Assembly: GCA_014796735.1 (NCBI GenBank)
Contig: JAAVIG010000181.1
Location: forward strand, 1 to 8,505
Source: Oscillospiraceae bacterium
GTDB taxonomy: Bacteria > Bacillota > Clostridia > Oscillospirales > Ruminococcaceae
Length of the DNA stretch: 8,505 nucleotides
Direction: 5' to 3'
Shown here: positions 1-6,466 of the stretch, in pieces
Layout of the letters: every line of letters starts with the position of its first letter
How positions within the stretch are numbered: position 1 is the first letter of the stretch
Notes under the pieces: model-generated
The model's database searches: none
Seen by the model: only the letters and a program-made list of their open reading frames with translations
Told to the model about the DNA's origin: nothing
Made by a program: the position numbers and the translations under genes

Positions 1-33
1 TATTACGTCAGTTTAAAAAGGGATTGGTATAAA
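1..33 (-). repeat. Edge fragment of the AT-rich palindromic repeat family
   Basis: Bases 1-30 are a perfect reverse complement of 6133-6162, the left arm and loop of the complete double-hairpin element in the right part of the window. This copy therefore lies in the opposite orientation and runs off the window's left edge. The core AGTTTAAAAAGGGATT is also present as a direct match at 6168-6183 because the family is internally palindromic. The AAAAAGGG at 15-22 can also pair with CCCTTTTT at 53-60, but the loop is about 30 bases, so I do not call a terminator. Confidence 0.75.
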
Positions 34-126
34 CCAAGCAAAAGAGAAAGCGCCCTTTTTATGAAAAAATAACATTCGCGCAGAAAAACGCTGTTTCACG
101 CAAACCACTTTGATATTTTATTATTA

Positions 127-248
127 ATACTAATATCCATTTAAACACAATATAAAATCAAAGTTTAAATGGATATTACACCCAAAGCACTATCATCCAA
201 TTAAAACCATTTTTTCAAGTTTTTAATTGGATAATAGTATAAAGTGCT
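127..248. repeat. Double-hairpin intergenic repeat, copy 1
   Basis: Two consecutive hairpins are visible. The first has perfect 16-bp arms at 131-146 and 163-178 around a 16-base loop. The second has 16-base arms at 191-206 and 221-236 with one mismatch, and a weaker outer extension pairing AGCAC (186-190) with GTGCT (244-248). The linker CACCCAAAGCACTA (179-192) recurs with one change at 6185-6198. The element begins ATACTAAT and ends ATAGTAT, so its ends are near-inverted, as in a miniature inverted-repeat element. The stop codon of the minus-strand DUF5131 gene (247-249) overlaps the hairpin base, so the structure would also form the 3' end of that mRNA. No T-run follows on the minus strand, so it is not a canonical terminator. 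Confidence 0.75.
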
Positions 249-1077
249 ATTCATTGCTGTTTGGTTTTCTTTTGCTTTCCATAGCCGCTTTCATAGAGGC
301 CTTGCGCTCCAAAACAGCCTTGATCTCTGCGTCGGTATCTACGGGCGGATAGTGAAGTCCGCTTTTAAGCGCCTGCACCATTTGCTCGGTTCGGCTGCGG
401 ATTTTATATTCCTTGCCGTCCTTGATAAATACATTTCCCGTTTGACCGAAAATAAGCCGGACATCATATTCTGCGCATGCGTCATGTACTTTTTTCACCC
501 ACTCGTAATGAAGCGGACGGGAGCCGAGATAATTTTCTCCGCCCGCAAGCACGGTTTCAATTTTTCCCGTTGCAAGATATGGAGCAATGTCCACCTCGCC
601 TATAAAAGGTTTAAGACTTACCCAACGATGCTTTGCGGGAAGATCAAGCAGATACGGCATTCTCTCCTCCAACCGATTTTGATTTTCGCAGGAAACGGCA
701 AAGGTCGCATTGTCCCAGCCGTCTCCCCAATCGGAGGGCAGATGTTCCTTGATACGTTCGGCCCGCTTGGTAAGCAGAGAAAACATTACATCGGGTCTGC
801 GGCGAATAAGATCCCATGCCTCATCACGCCAAGCGTCTGCTTCCTCTACAAAAAAATCGCTTGCCATACAAACACGTACAAATGATCCGTCCGGCAGCTT
901 CCAATTGCCCTCCCTGTCCTTTTTGACGGGCAGATTAAAGTCCGATTTGTTTTTTACTACCTCGTTGGTGTCTCTGCCGTAACGCTTATCAAGAAAATAA
1001 GCATAGCAGTTCTGACAGCCCTCCGAGCATTTGTGGCAGCCATGCCACGGATTCCAGATTTTGTCATTGATATCCAT
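247..1077 (-). CDS. DUF5131 / phage Gp37-Gp68 family radical-SAM-like protein
   Basis: This 276-residue soluble protein matches the DUF5131 (phage Gp37/Gp68) family. Near the amino terminus is WNPWHGC followed by a cysteine cluster, C14, C17, C21 and C24; C17-x3-C21-x2-C24 is the radical-SAM CX3CX2C spacing that would bind an iron-sulfur cluster. Further family-like blocks are VCMASDFF (69-76), FSLLTKRAERI (99-109), AVSCENQ (127-133), WVSLKPFIGEV (152-162), AGGENYLGSRP (178-188) and IFGQTGNVF (209-217). The lysine- and alanine-rich tail (about 253-272) looks helical. The ATG is preceded by GGGAGGAG at good spacing; that site lies in the last codons of the marR-like gene, 4 bp upstream, so the two are co-transcribed and probably translationally coupled. 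The substrate and reaction are unknown. In many genomes this family sits beside a three-Cys-motif partner protein (TcmP); none is seen here. Confidence 0.85.
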   Translation of the reverse strand: MDINDKIWNPWHGCHKCSEGCQNCYAYFLDKRYGRDTNEVVKNKSDFNLPVKKDREGNWKLPDGSFVRVCMASDFFVEEADAWRDEAWDLIRRRPDVMFSLLTKRAERIKEHLPSDWGDGWDNATFAVSCENQNRLEERMPYLLDLPAKHRWVSLKPFIGEVDIAPYLATGKIETVLAGGENYLGSRPLHYEWVKKVHDACAEYDVRLIFGQTGNVFIKDGKEYKIRSRTEQMVQALKSGLHYPPVDTDAEIKAVLERKASMKAAMESKRKPNSNE

Positions 1078-1081
1078 ATTT

Positions 1082-1504
1082 TTACTCCTCCCGACTCTTT
1101 AAAATATTGTTTGCTTTTGCAGCAAGATCTACTAACTTATCGAATTCCTTCCGTCCCATGCTGTCCGATAAATATTCAAGCTGAGCGTTAAGCTCTTTGC
1201 CCGCATTTTCAACCAACGCTCTCGCCTTTTCCGTCGGCAGAACATGATAAGCGCGTTTATCGTGCGCGGAGGGAGATTTGGTTATATAACCTTTTTTCTC
1301 CAACGAAACAATGTGAGCCGTGATCATCGGCTTTGATACGCCAAGCATTTCCGCCAATACAGCAGGTGAGTGCGGTCCCTCGGTCTTCGTGATAATATTA
1401 AGCACTCCCATTTCGCTCGGCCGTATCGGAAGCCCTTTTTTCAGATCCATATATTTTTTGCAGAAAACAGAAAGTACAGCATTTGCGTTAAAATATCTGT
1501 TCAT
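1082..1504 (-). CDS. MarR-family transcriptional repressor
   Basis: This 140-residue protein has the length and layout of a MarR dimer. A helical amino terminus (1-30) is followed by a winged helix-turn-helix with scaffold helix 46-54, recognition helix around SKPMITAHIVSLEKKGY (57-73), and the wing with the family signature DKRAYHVLPTEKA (82-94). Helices from about 95-138 complete the dimer interface. It is presumed to bind DNA in the cytoplasm and release it on binding a small ligand. The start codon is preceded by AGGTG at 5-base spacing. It is the first gene of an operon with the DUF5131 gene. The long palindrome over its own promoter implies autorepression and control of DUF5131. The ligand cannot be inferred. 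The single cysteine, C15, does not by itself suggest an OhrR-type oxidation sensor. Confidence 0.9.
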   Translation of the reverse strand: MNRYFNANAVLSVFCKKYMDLKKGLPIRPSEMGVLNIITKTEGPHSPAVLAEMLGVSKPMITAHIVSLEKKGYITKSPSAHDKRAYHVLPTEKARALVENAGKELNAQLEYLSDSMGRKEFDKLVDLAAKANNILKSREE

Positions 1505-1512
1505 AAGTCACC

Positions 1513-1552
1513 TGATAAAATATAGTTAATTTAGATTAACTATATTTTATCA
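1513..1552. promoter_or_regulatory. 40-bp perfect inverted repeat, probable MarR operator
   Basis: The 18-base arms at 1513-1530 and 1535-1552 are exact reverse complements around the 4-base centre TTAG. The inner core AGTTAAT-TTAG-ATTAACT has the size and AT-rich character of known MarR-family operators. It overlaps the -10 box and the start region of the minus-strand promoter and ends 9 bases before the marR-like start codon, so a bound dimer would block transcription of the operon. The identity of the bound protein is inferred from adjacency. Confidence 0.85.
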
Positions 1553-1572
1553 CATCCGCGTTAACTTGTCAA
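1544..1572 (-). promoter_or_regulatory. Promoter of the marR-DUF5131 operon
   Basis: On the minus strand TTGACA (1567-1572) is followed after exactly 17 bases by TAAAAT (1544-1549). The -35 is perfect and the -10 is one base from consensus, so this is a strong housekeeping-sigma promoter that would need a repressor to be silent. The -10 lies inside the 40-bp palindrome. Confidence 0.8.
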
Positions 1573-1773
1573 GCTGAGTTTTTAAAATCAATAGGTTTTT
1601 TCATTATACGCGGCAATTTCTGAAATATAAAAAGGACAGTGTTTATGTTTCGCCGGAAGCCAAATAAACTCACCAATGATGTGAAAATCAACAAAGAACG
1701 GTTGCTTTTTTTAGCAAAAACGCAGATAAATTTATTGTTTACACATGATTTCAAAATCTTACGCAAAAAGGGG

Positions 1774-1802
1774 TTGAAAAAAATATCAAAGTACATTATA
1801 AT
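1774..1802 (+). promoter_or_regulatory. Predicted promoter, likely for the hybrid kinase
   Basis: TTGAAA (1774-1779), a 17-base spacer and a perfect TATAAT (1797-1802) lie on the plus strand, with the kinase as the next plus-strand gene. It diverges from the marR operon promoter. No operator-like dyad overlaps it. Confidence 0.6.
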
Positions 1803-1946
1803 ATGTATAGGTGAAATTGTCCGTCAATGGATAATTGCATATTATCTTAACTTATATGTTTTGAAAATCAGTGTATACTTATTCGGCGGCTGCTGCGTAC
1901 TGTTACTCTCAGGGCTGCCGCAGAACGTTCAAAAATATATTATAAG

Positions 1947-2000
1947 CGGGCACCTCTAAAAACCTTGTATGGGAGAAAAACCGGTTTTTAGAGGTGTCCG
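1947..2000. repeat. 18-bp-stem hairpin resembling abutted IS terminal repeats
   Basis: CGGGCACCTCTAAAAACC (1947-1964) pairs with GGTTTTTAGAGGTGTCCG (1983-2000) over 18 positions, with a single G-T wobble, around an 18-base loop. There is no T-run on either strand, so it is not an intrinsic terminator. Its shape and length are those of a very small MITE, or of two insertion-sequence ends left after the interior was lost. It lies in the probable kinase leader and would fold in the mRNA. Confidence 0.6.
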
Positions 2001-2084
2001 TAATATGAAAATCGATATATCGCCACATATTATATATAACCGGAAGTCAATAATGGCAATTCGGAGTTGATAAGGAGATGCAGT

Positions 2085-5000
2085 ATGCGGAACATTCCAG
2101 AAAATAAAAATACATTTCCGAGGGAATGCGGTGCTCGCAGGAAAATAGCGCCGAGTGGCGCGGACAGGGCGCCCATGATGTTTATGAAAAGAATTACGGC
2201 GTTTGCCGTATGCCTGATCGTCATTCTATCCGGTTTCATAACGGCGTCCGCCGATGATGTACAGTCCGGTAACCGCACAGTCAAAGCCGGCGTTTTCAGT
2301 TTTGACGGCTATCACATGAAGGACGGGGATGACAGGCTGACGGGATACGGAATCGAATTTCTCAACCTCGTTTCCGAATATTCCCGATTGAATTTTGAAT
2401 ACGTGGGCTATGACAGATCCTGGAACGAAATGCTTACTATGTTGGAAAACGGCGAAATCGACGTAGTGACCTCTGCCAGCAGGACTCCGGCGCGGGAGCA
2501 GCTCTTCGCCTTTTCCCTTCCCATCGGCAGAAAGAATACTGTTCTCTCTATCCGGGTTGATAACATGCAGCTTCACCGCGGCGACTACAAAACCTATAAC
2601 GGAATGACGGTAGGTCAGCTGGAGGGGAACAGCCAGAACCAAATCTTATTGGAATTCGCGGAGGAAAAGGGCTTTTCCTATCGGATAAAGGAATACGACG
2701 ACTCCGACGATCTTGCAGCCGCTTTGCAAAACGGCGAGGTCGACGCGATACTTTCCAGCGATCTGAGAAAGGCGGAAAACGAAAAGACACTGGATATTAT
2801 TGAGGAGGACGACTTTTACGTCATCGTCAGAAAGGACGACACGGAGCTGCTTGACGAGATCAATTACGCTATCGAGCAGATGGATATCAACGAGGGCGAC
2901 TGGCAAAATGTGCTGTTTTATCGGTACTACGGTCCGGTTTATTCCTCTGCGCTTTCCTTTACCGAGCGTGAGACAGCGTATATCCGGCAGGTGGTTTCGG
3001 GAGAGAAATCCATCACCGTGACCGCTCTTGGCAACAGGGCGCCCTATTCCTATACGCAGGACGGGGAATTAAAGGGAATTCTGCCCGATTATTTTGCTGT
3101 GGTTATGGAGCTTGCAGGACTGCCTTATGAGATCGCTGCTCCGGAGGACAAGGACGCTTATTACGCCCTTGCCGAGACAAATGGGGTAAATGTGGTCATT
3201 GACAGACTCAACTCCGACGACACTATAAGAGACACAGTCTACCGCGGTTTTGATACGAAAAGCTATATGACGGCGAGAATGGCAAGGGTGACCAGGCAGG
3301 ATTTTAACAGCGATATCAAGGTCGTCGCCGTATCGGATTCCCAAGGCAAAGAGCTTATTGAGCGGGAGCTTTTAGATGGATATACGGTTCAGAGCTATCC
3401 TACCGGGGAGGACGCTGTGCGCGCCGTTCTGAACCGGGAGGCAGACGTTGCTTATGTATATGCTTATACCGCGCAGTTATTTGTAAACCATGATCCCACC
3501 AATTCATTGCATTACAGTATGCTGACCGGTATGAGTACGAATTTCCGCATGTATGTCAGCGAAAATACGGATCATGAGCTGATCACCATATTGAACAAGT
3601 GTATCAAGCAGATTTCCGATGATACTCTCAATCAATTGGTTTCAAAGCACACATCTTATACAATCGCTGAAATGAGTCTTCTGCAGTATATGCAGGCGAA
3701 TCCCGGAATAATGCTCGCGTTGTTCCTTATATTCGCTCTGATCGTATGCGTTATCCTTGCGTTCTATCTGCGGGCACGCTGGAACAGAAAGCTGCTGAAT
3801 GCAACGGAGCAGTCAAACAGGAAAATGGGAGAACAGCTTGCTATTGTGGAAGCGCTGAGCCGTGACTATACAAACGTTTATGCCGTCAACGAACAGCGCG
3901 GCACTGCCCGAATCATTAAATTGGAGGGTTATGTGACCGAGGGGCTGAAAAAGGGTTCGACGGAGGAGTATAACTATGCCGCTGTTCTTGAGCAGTATAT
4001 CCGCGGTCGCGTTCATCCCGACGATCAGCAGGAGCTTTCTCAATCTCTTTCATTGGATAAGGTACGTGAGGAGCTGGGCAAAAACGAGGAATATGCGGGA
4101 AGCTACCGCATAGTGGATAACGAAGATATTCATTATTTTCAATATACGTATTTAAAGATCGCTGATGGCAATTACGGACATGGGGGATTTATCCTTGCGG
4201 GATTTCGCAATATTGACGAGGTGATCCGAAATGAGCAGGAGCAGAAGAACGTTCTGTCAGAGGCGCTGGCTCAGGCTCAATACGCCAATAATGCCAAGAC
4301 CACCTTCCTGAACAATATGTCCCACGACATCCGCACGCCGATGAACGCAATCATCGGCTTTACCTCCTTGGCTGTGACCCATATCGACAATAAGGAACAG
4401 ATACGGAATTATCTGGGCAAGATCATGACGTCGGGCAATCATCTGCTCAGCCTGATAAACGACGTGTTGGATATGAGCCGAATTGAGAGCGGCAAGGTCA
4501 AGATCGAGGAGAAGGAGAACAGTCTCCCCGAGATCATGCACGACCTGAAAACCATTGTCCAGTCTGATGTGAAAGCAAAGCAGCTGGAATTCTATATCGA
4601 TACTCTGGACGTGGCAAACGAGACTATTATCTGCGACAAGCTCCGTCTGAACCAGGTGCTTCTGAATATTCTGAGCAATGCCATGAAATACACAAAGCCC
4701 GGCGGTATGGTCAGCGTCCGCGTTATCCAGACGGCCGAAGCGCCGGAGGGGTGTGCCACATACAAGTTCAGCATCAAAGATACCGGCATAGGTATGAGCC
4801 GTGAATTCCTGCAGCACGTTTTCGAGCCCTTTGAGCGTGAACAGACATCAACTGTGAGCGGCATTCAGGGAACAGGTCTTGGACTTGCCATCACCAAAAA
4901 CATTGTGGATATGATGGGCGGCACGATCACGGTTGACAGCGAGGAAGGAAAGGGATCGGAATTTACCGTGACCTTCTGCTTCAGGGTCGCCGACAATCCT

Positions 5001-5831
5001 GCGGAGCCGCAGCGGCTGGAGCAGCTTGCGGACCTCAGAGCGCTTGTGGTGGACGATGATGTGAATACCTGCGTCAGCGTCAGCAAAATGCTTTCCACCA
5101 TCGGCATGCACCCCGACTGGACGACGCTGGGAAATGAGGCTGTCATCCGCACGGAATTTGCGCTGGAGCAGAATGAGCCTTACAGCGCATATATCATTGA
5201 CTGGCTGATGCCGGATATGAACGGTATAGAGCTTGTCCGCCGAATCCGCAGGGTGATCGGGGATATGACTCCGATCATTATATTGACCGCCTACGACTGG
5301 TCGGACATCGAGGAGGAAGCGAAAGAAGCGGGCGTGACAGCGTTCTGCTCCAAGCCGCTCTTCCTTTCGGAGCTGCGCAGCGTTCTTGCGGCGCCCTATA
5401 TGGACCGGGAAAGCTCGGATAAAACGGAGGATACGCCCGAGCCGCGCTTTGACGGAATGAGAATCCTGCTGGTGGAGGATAATGAGCTGAATCAGGAGAT
5501 CGCGCAGACAATTTTGGAGGCTGCGGGTTTCATTATTGATACGGCGGAGGACGGAAGCATAGCTGTGGAACGTATGAAGGAGACGCCCGCGGACACATAT
5601 GATCTGATACTTATGGATGTTCAGATGCCTATTATGAACGGCTATCAGGCAACAAGAGCAATTCGGGCGCTGGACGACTCCGTAAAGGCTGCGATCCCGA
5701 TCGTGGCGATGACGGCCAATGCATTTGAGGAGGACAGGAAGGAAGCAATAGATTCCGGAATGAACGGGTATGTGGCAAAACCAATAAACATAGAAAAGCT
5801 GATGAATACACTGGAAGATATTTTAAAGTGA
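2085..5831 (+). CDS. Membrane hybrid sensor histidine kinase, two solute-binding and two receiver domains
   Basis: I chose ATG 2085 (1,248 residues) because AAGGAG (2072-2077) sits 7 bases upstream; an in-frame TTG at 2067 would place that site inside the gene. A polar stretch of about 33 residues precedes a signal peptide (34-56, ending ASA). Two family-3 solute-binding domains follow (about 64-285 and 309-525), BvgS/EvgS-like, then one membrane span (about 541-563). A PAS-like region with HPDD at 644-647 leads to HisKA with MSHDIRTPMN and phospho-acceptor His747. The ATPase has N-box Asn865, G1 DTGIG 899-903 and G2 GTGLGLA 929-935. Receiver 1 has acidic residues 990-992, Asp1039 and Lys1090; receiver 2 has Glu1131-Asp1132, Asp1178 and Lys1232. 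All catalytic residues are present. It probably senses a small extracellular solute such as an amino acid. There is no HPt domain and no adjacent response regulator, so it is an orphan whose phosphorelay partner lies elsewhere. Confidence 0.93.
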   Translation: MRNIPENKNTFPRECGARRKIAPSGADRAPMMFMKRITAFAVCLIVILSGFITASADDVQSGNRTVKAGVFSFDGYHMKDGDDRLTGYGIEFLNLVSEYSRLNFEYVGYDRSWNEMLTMLENGEIDVVTSASRTPAREQLFAFSLPIGRKNTVLSIRVDNMQLHRGDYKTYNGMTVGQLEGNSQNQILLEFAEEKGFSYRIKEYDDSDDLAAALQNGEVDAILSSDLRKAENEKTLDIIEEDDFYVIVRKDDTELLDEINYAIEQMDINEGDWQNVLFYRYYGPVYSSALSFTERETAYIRQVVSGEKSITVTALGNRAPYSYTQDGELKGILPDYFAVVMELAGLPYEIAAPEDKDAYYALAETNGVNVVIDRLNSDDTIRDTVYRGFDTKSYMTARMARVTRQDFNSDIKVVAVSDSQGKELIERELLDGYTVQSYPTGEDAVRAVLNREADVAYVYAYTAQLFVNHDPTNSLHYSMLTGMSTNFRMYVSENTDHELITILNKCIKQISDDTLNQLVSKHTSYTIAEMSLLQYMQANPGIMLALFLIFALIVCVILAFYLRARWNRKLLNATEQSNRKMGEQLAIVEALSRDYTNVYAVNEQRGTARIIKLEGYVTEGLKKGSTEEYNYAAVLEQYIRGRVHPDDQQELSQSLSLDKVREELGKNEEYAGSYRIVDNEDIHYFQYTYLKIADGNYGHGGFILAGFRNIDEVIRNEQEQKNVLSEALAQAQYANNAKTTFLNNMSHDIRTPMNAIIGFTSLAVTHIDNKEQIRNYLGKIMTSGNHLLSLINDVLDMSRIESGKVKIEEKENSLPEIMHDLKTIVQSDVKAKQLEFYIDTLDVANETIICDKLRLNQVLLNILSNAMKYTKPGGMVSVRVIQTAEAPEGCATYKFSIKDTGIGMSREFLQHVFEPFEREQTSTVSGIQGTGLGLAITKNIVDMMGGTITVDSEEGKGSEFTVTFCFRVADNPAEPQRLEQLADLRALVVDDDVNTCVSVSKMLSTIGMHPDWTTLGNEAVIRTEFALEQNEPYSAYIIDWLMPDMNGIELVRRIRRVIGDMTPIIILTAYDWSDIEEEAKEAGVTAFCSKPLFLSELRSVLAAPYMDRESSDKTEDTPEPRFDGMRILLVEDNELNQEIAQTILEAAGFIIDTAEDGSIAVERMKETPADTYDLILMDVQMPIMNGYQATRAIRALDDSVKAAIPIVAMTANAFEEDRKEAIDSGMNGYVAKPINIEKLMNTLEDILK

Positions 5832-6029
5832 TAAGCTTTGCGGATGTTTTGCTCCTTTGCCCAAATACTCCGTTAAGAGCCATTAAACTGTATGAAAAAT
5901 CCGCATAACACGGCGGGATATTATGCACGATCAGGAAGTCGGTCACCTGATACTAATCCATTTTAACACAGTGGGGTCAGTGTTTCAGATACAATCCCGT
6001 TTTAAGCTGTGGATATTAGTCGGTTTATG
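5832..6029. other. Gene-free region after the kinase
   Basis: No gene is supported. Short dyads are present: GCGGAT near 5840 pairs with ATCCGC near 5900 across a long loop, and ATCAGG (5930-5935) pairs with CCTGAT (5946-5951) around a 10-base loop. Neither has a T-run. The second dyad abuts a repeat remnant beginning at 5951. Confidence 0.5.
5951..6020. repeat. Diverged copy of the palindromic repeat family
   Basis: The left end ACTAATCCATTTTAACACAG and the internal stretch ATACAATCCCGTTTTAAG match the family arm ATACYAATCCCTTTTTAA with a few changes. The right end GGATATTAGT is the inverted terminal signature, so the unit runs from ACTAATCC to GGATATTAGT, as in the other copies. The CACCCAAARCACTA linker is missing; a small hairpin (AACAC with GTGTT) takes its place. 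I read it as a decayed or rearranged member. Confidence 0.55.
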
Positions 6030-6061
6030 ATACGCTCCCAATCAACAGGGAGCGTATTTTT
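6030..6061 (+). terminator. Strong intrinsic terminator after the sensor kinase
   Basis: A perfect 10-bp stem, ATACGCTCCC (6030-6039) with GGGAGCGTAT (6048-6057), encloses an 8-base loop and runs straight into TTTTT. It lies about 200 bases after the kinase stop with no other gene between, so it should end the kinase transcript. Confidence 0.85.
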
Positions 6062-6132
6062 ATGGCTGTTTTCCCAACAAGCTTTTTTGTCAATGAAACA
6101 AAATGCGTTATGCATTGTTTGAACTCAGTATA

Positions 6133-6226
6133 ATACCAATCCCTTTTTAAACTGACGTAATACCCACAGTTTAAAAAGGGATTGCACCCAAAACACTAAT
6201 CCAACAGTTTTAAAAGGGATTAGTAT
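6133..6226. repeat. Double-hairpin intergenic repeat, copy 2 (complete)
   Basis: Hairpin A has perfect 17-bp arms at 6137-6153 and 6168-6184. Hairpin B has 8-bp arms, ACTAATCC (6195-6202) and GGATTAGT (6217-6224). The linker CACCCAAAACACTA (6185-6198) differs from that of copy 1 at one base. The left end (ATACCAATCCCTTTTTAA) and the reverse complement of the right end (ATACTAATCCCTTTTAAA) match closely, giving terminal inverted repeats of about 20 bp. The left 30 bases are identical, inverted, to window bases 1-30. There is no coding capacity. Lack of flanking direct repeats leaves a MITE origin unproven. Confidence 0.75.
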
Positions 6227-6255
6227 AAAACGTAAAGCTTAAAATTATCTGCGTG

Positions 6256-6284
6256 TTGACAAATCGAAAATGATATGGTATAAT
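6256..6284 (+). promoter_or_regulatory. Perfect consensus sigma-70/SigA promoter
   Basis: TTGACA (6256-6261), a 17-base spacer and TATAAT (6279-6284) match consensus at all twelve positions. The predicted start is near 6291. A perfect 10-bp dyad, GTAATTTTAG (6294-6303) with CTAAAATTAC (6309-6318), lies immediately downstream. It could be an operator or a protective 5' hairpin. Confidence 0.85.
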
Positions 6285-6290
6285 TTGCAC

Positions 6291-6428
6291 ATTGTAATTT
6301 TAGGTGAACTAAAATTACTATTAAATATGTAAATATGCGGATGAGGCGGAACTGACAGACACGCTGGCTTCGGGTTGGGTCACGACAGTGAGAATATTTT
6401 TTGTTAAGCTCCTTTAGGGGCTTTTTTG
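6291..6428 (+). ncRNA. Candidate small RNA or attenuator leader with tRNA-Leu-like segment
   Basis: A transcript from the perfect promoter to the intrinsic terminator would be about 138 nt and holds no credible reading frame. It would open with a perfect 10-bp hairpin (6294-6318). Bases 6337-6370 resemble the 5' half of bacterial tRNA-Leu: a GCGGATG acceptor-like start, then GGCGGAACTGACAGACACGC, close to the usual D-arm. The anticodon stem, T arm and acceptor 3' strand do not form, so it is not a working tRNA. A short TCAC/GTGA hairpin (6380-6391) follows. A gene fragment starts 39 bases past the terminator, so this may be an attenuation leader rather than a free-standing RNA. I recognise no named riboswitch. 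Confidence 0.5.
6406..6427 (+). terminator. Intrinsic terminator of the candidate RNA
   Basis: AAGCTCC (6406-6412) pairs with GGGGCTT (6417-6423), with one G-T wobble, around the tetraloop TTTA, followed by a run of T to 6427. It sits between a consensus promoter and a ribosome site plus ATG (6467), which is the layout of a transcription attenuator. Confidence 0.8.
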
Positions 6429-6466
6429 TTATATAATGATCATTGCAAACCGGAGAAATTTCAAAA

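Larger units (their letters stand above)
1573..2084. other. Gene-free AT-rich spacer upstream of the sensor kinase
   Basis: I find no convincing gene in these roughly 510 bases. An open frame at 1639-1959 is lysine-rich then hydrophobic, resembles no family I know, contains the promoter at 1774-1802 and ends inside a hairpin. The stretch does hold a plus-strand promoter (1774-1802), an IS-end-like hairpin (1947-2000) and a 10-bp palindrome, CGATATATCG, at 2013-2022, 63 bases before the kinase start. If transcription starts near 1809, the kinase mRNA has a leader of about 275 nt. Confidence 0.5.

Noticed and set aside
127..248. CRISPR array
   Set aside because: The repeats are palindromic arms with unequal spacing and only two units; there are no regularly spaced identical direct repeats and no cas genes.
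244..885. 213-codon plus-strand frame opposite the DUF5131 gene
   Set aside because: It is a shadow of the minus-strand gene, which has family motifs, a strong ribosome site and an operon partner; the plus-strand product resembles nothing.
1639..1959. Open frame of about 105 codons in the kinase upstream spacer, with a weak AAAGGA before ATG 1645
   Set aside because: Composition is lysine-rich then hydrophobic with no family resemblance. It contains a near-consensus promoter and its stop lies in the 1947-2000 hairpin. An overlapping antisense frame (1569-1796) is equally unsupported.
6337..6410. A functional tRNA-Leu gene
   Set aside because: Only the acceptor 5' strand and D-arm region resemble tRNA-Leu. 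The anticodon stem does not pair, and there is no T arm (GGTTCGAATCC type) or matching acceptor 3' strand.
6291..6428. T-box leader
   Set aside because: The GGGTTGGGTCACGA stretch is only vaguely like the AGGGTGGNACCGCG T-box core. There is no specifier-loop architecture I can identify, and the downstream gene is not an amino-acid gene.
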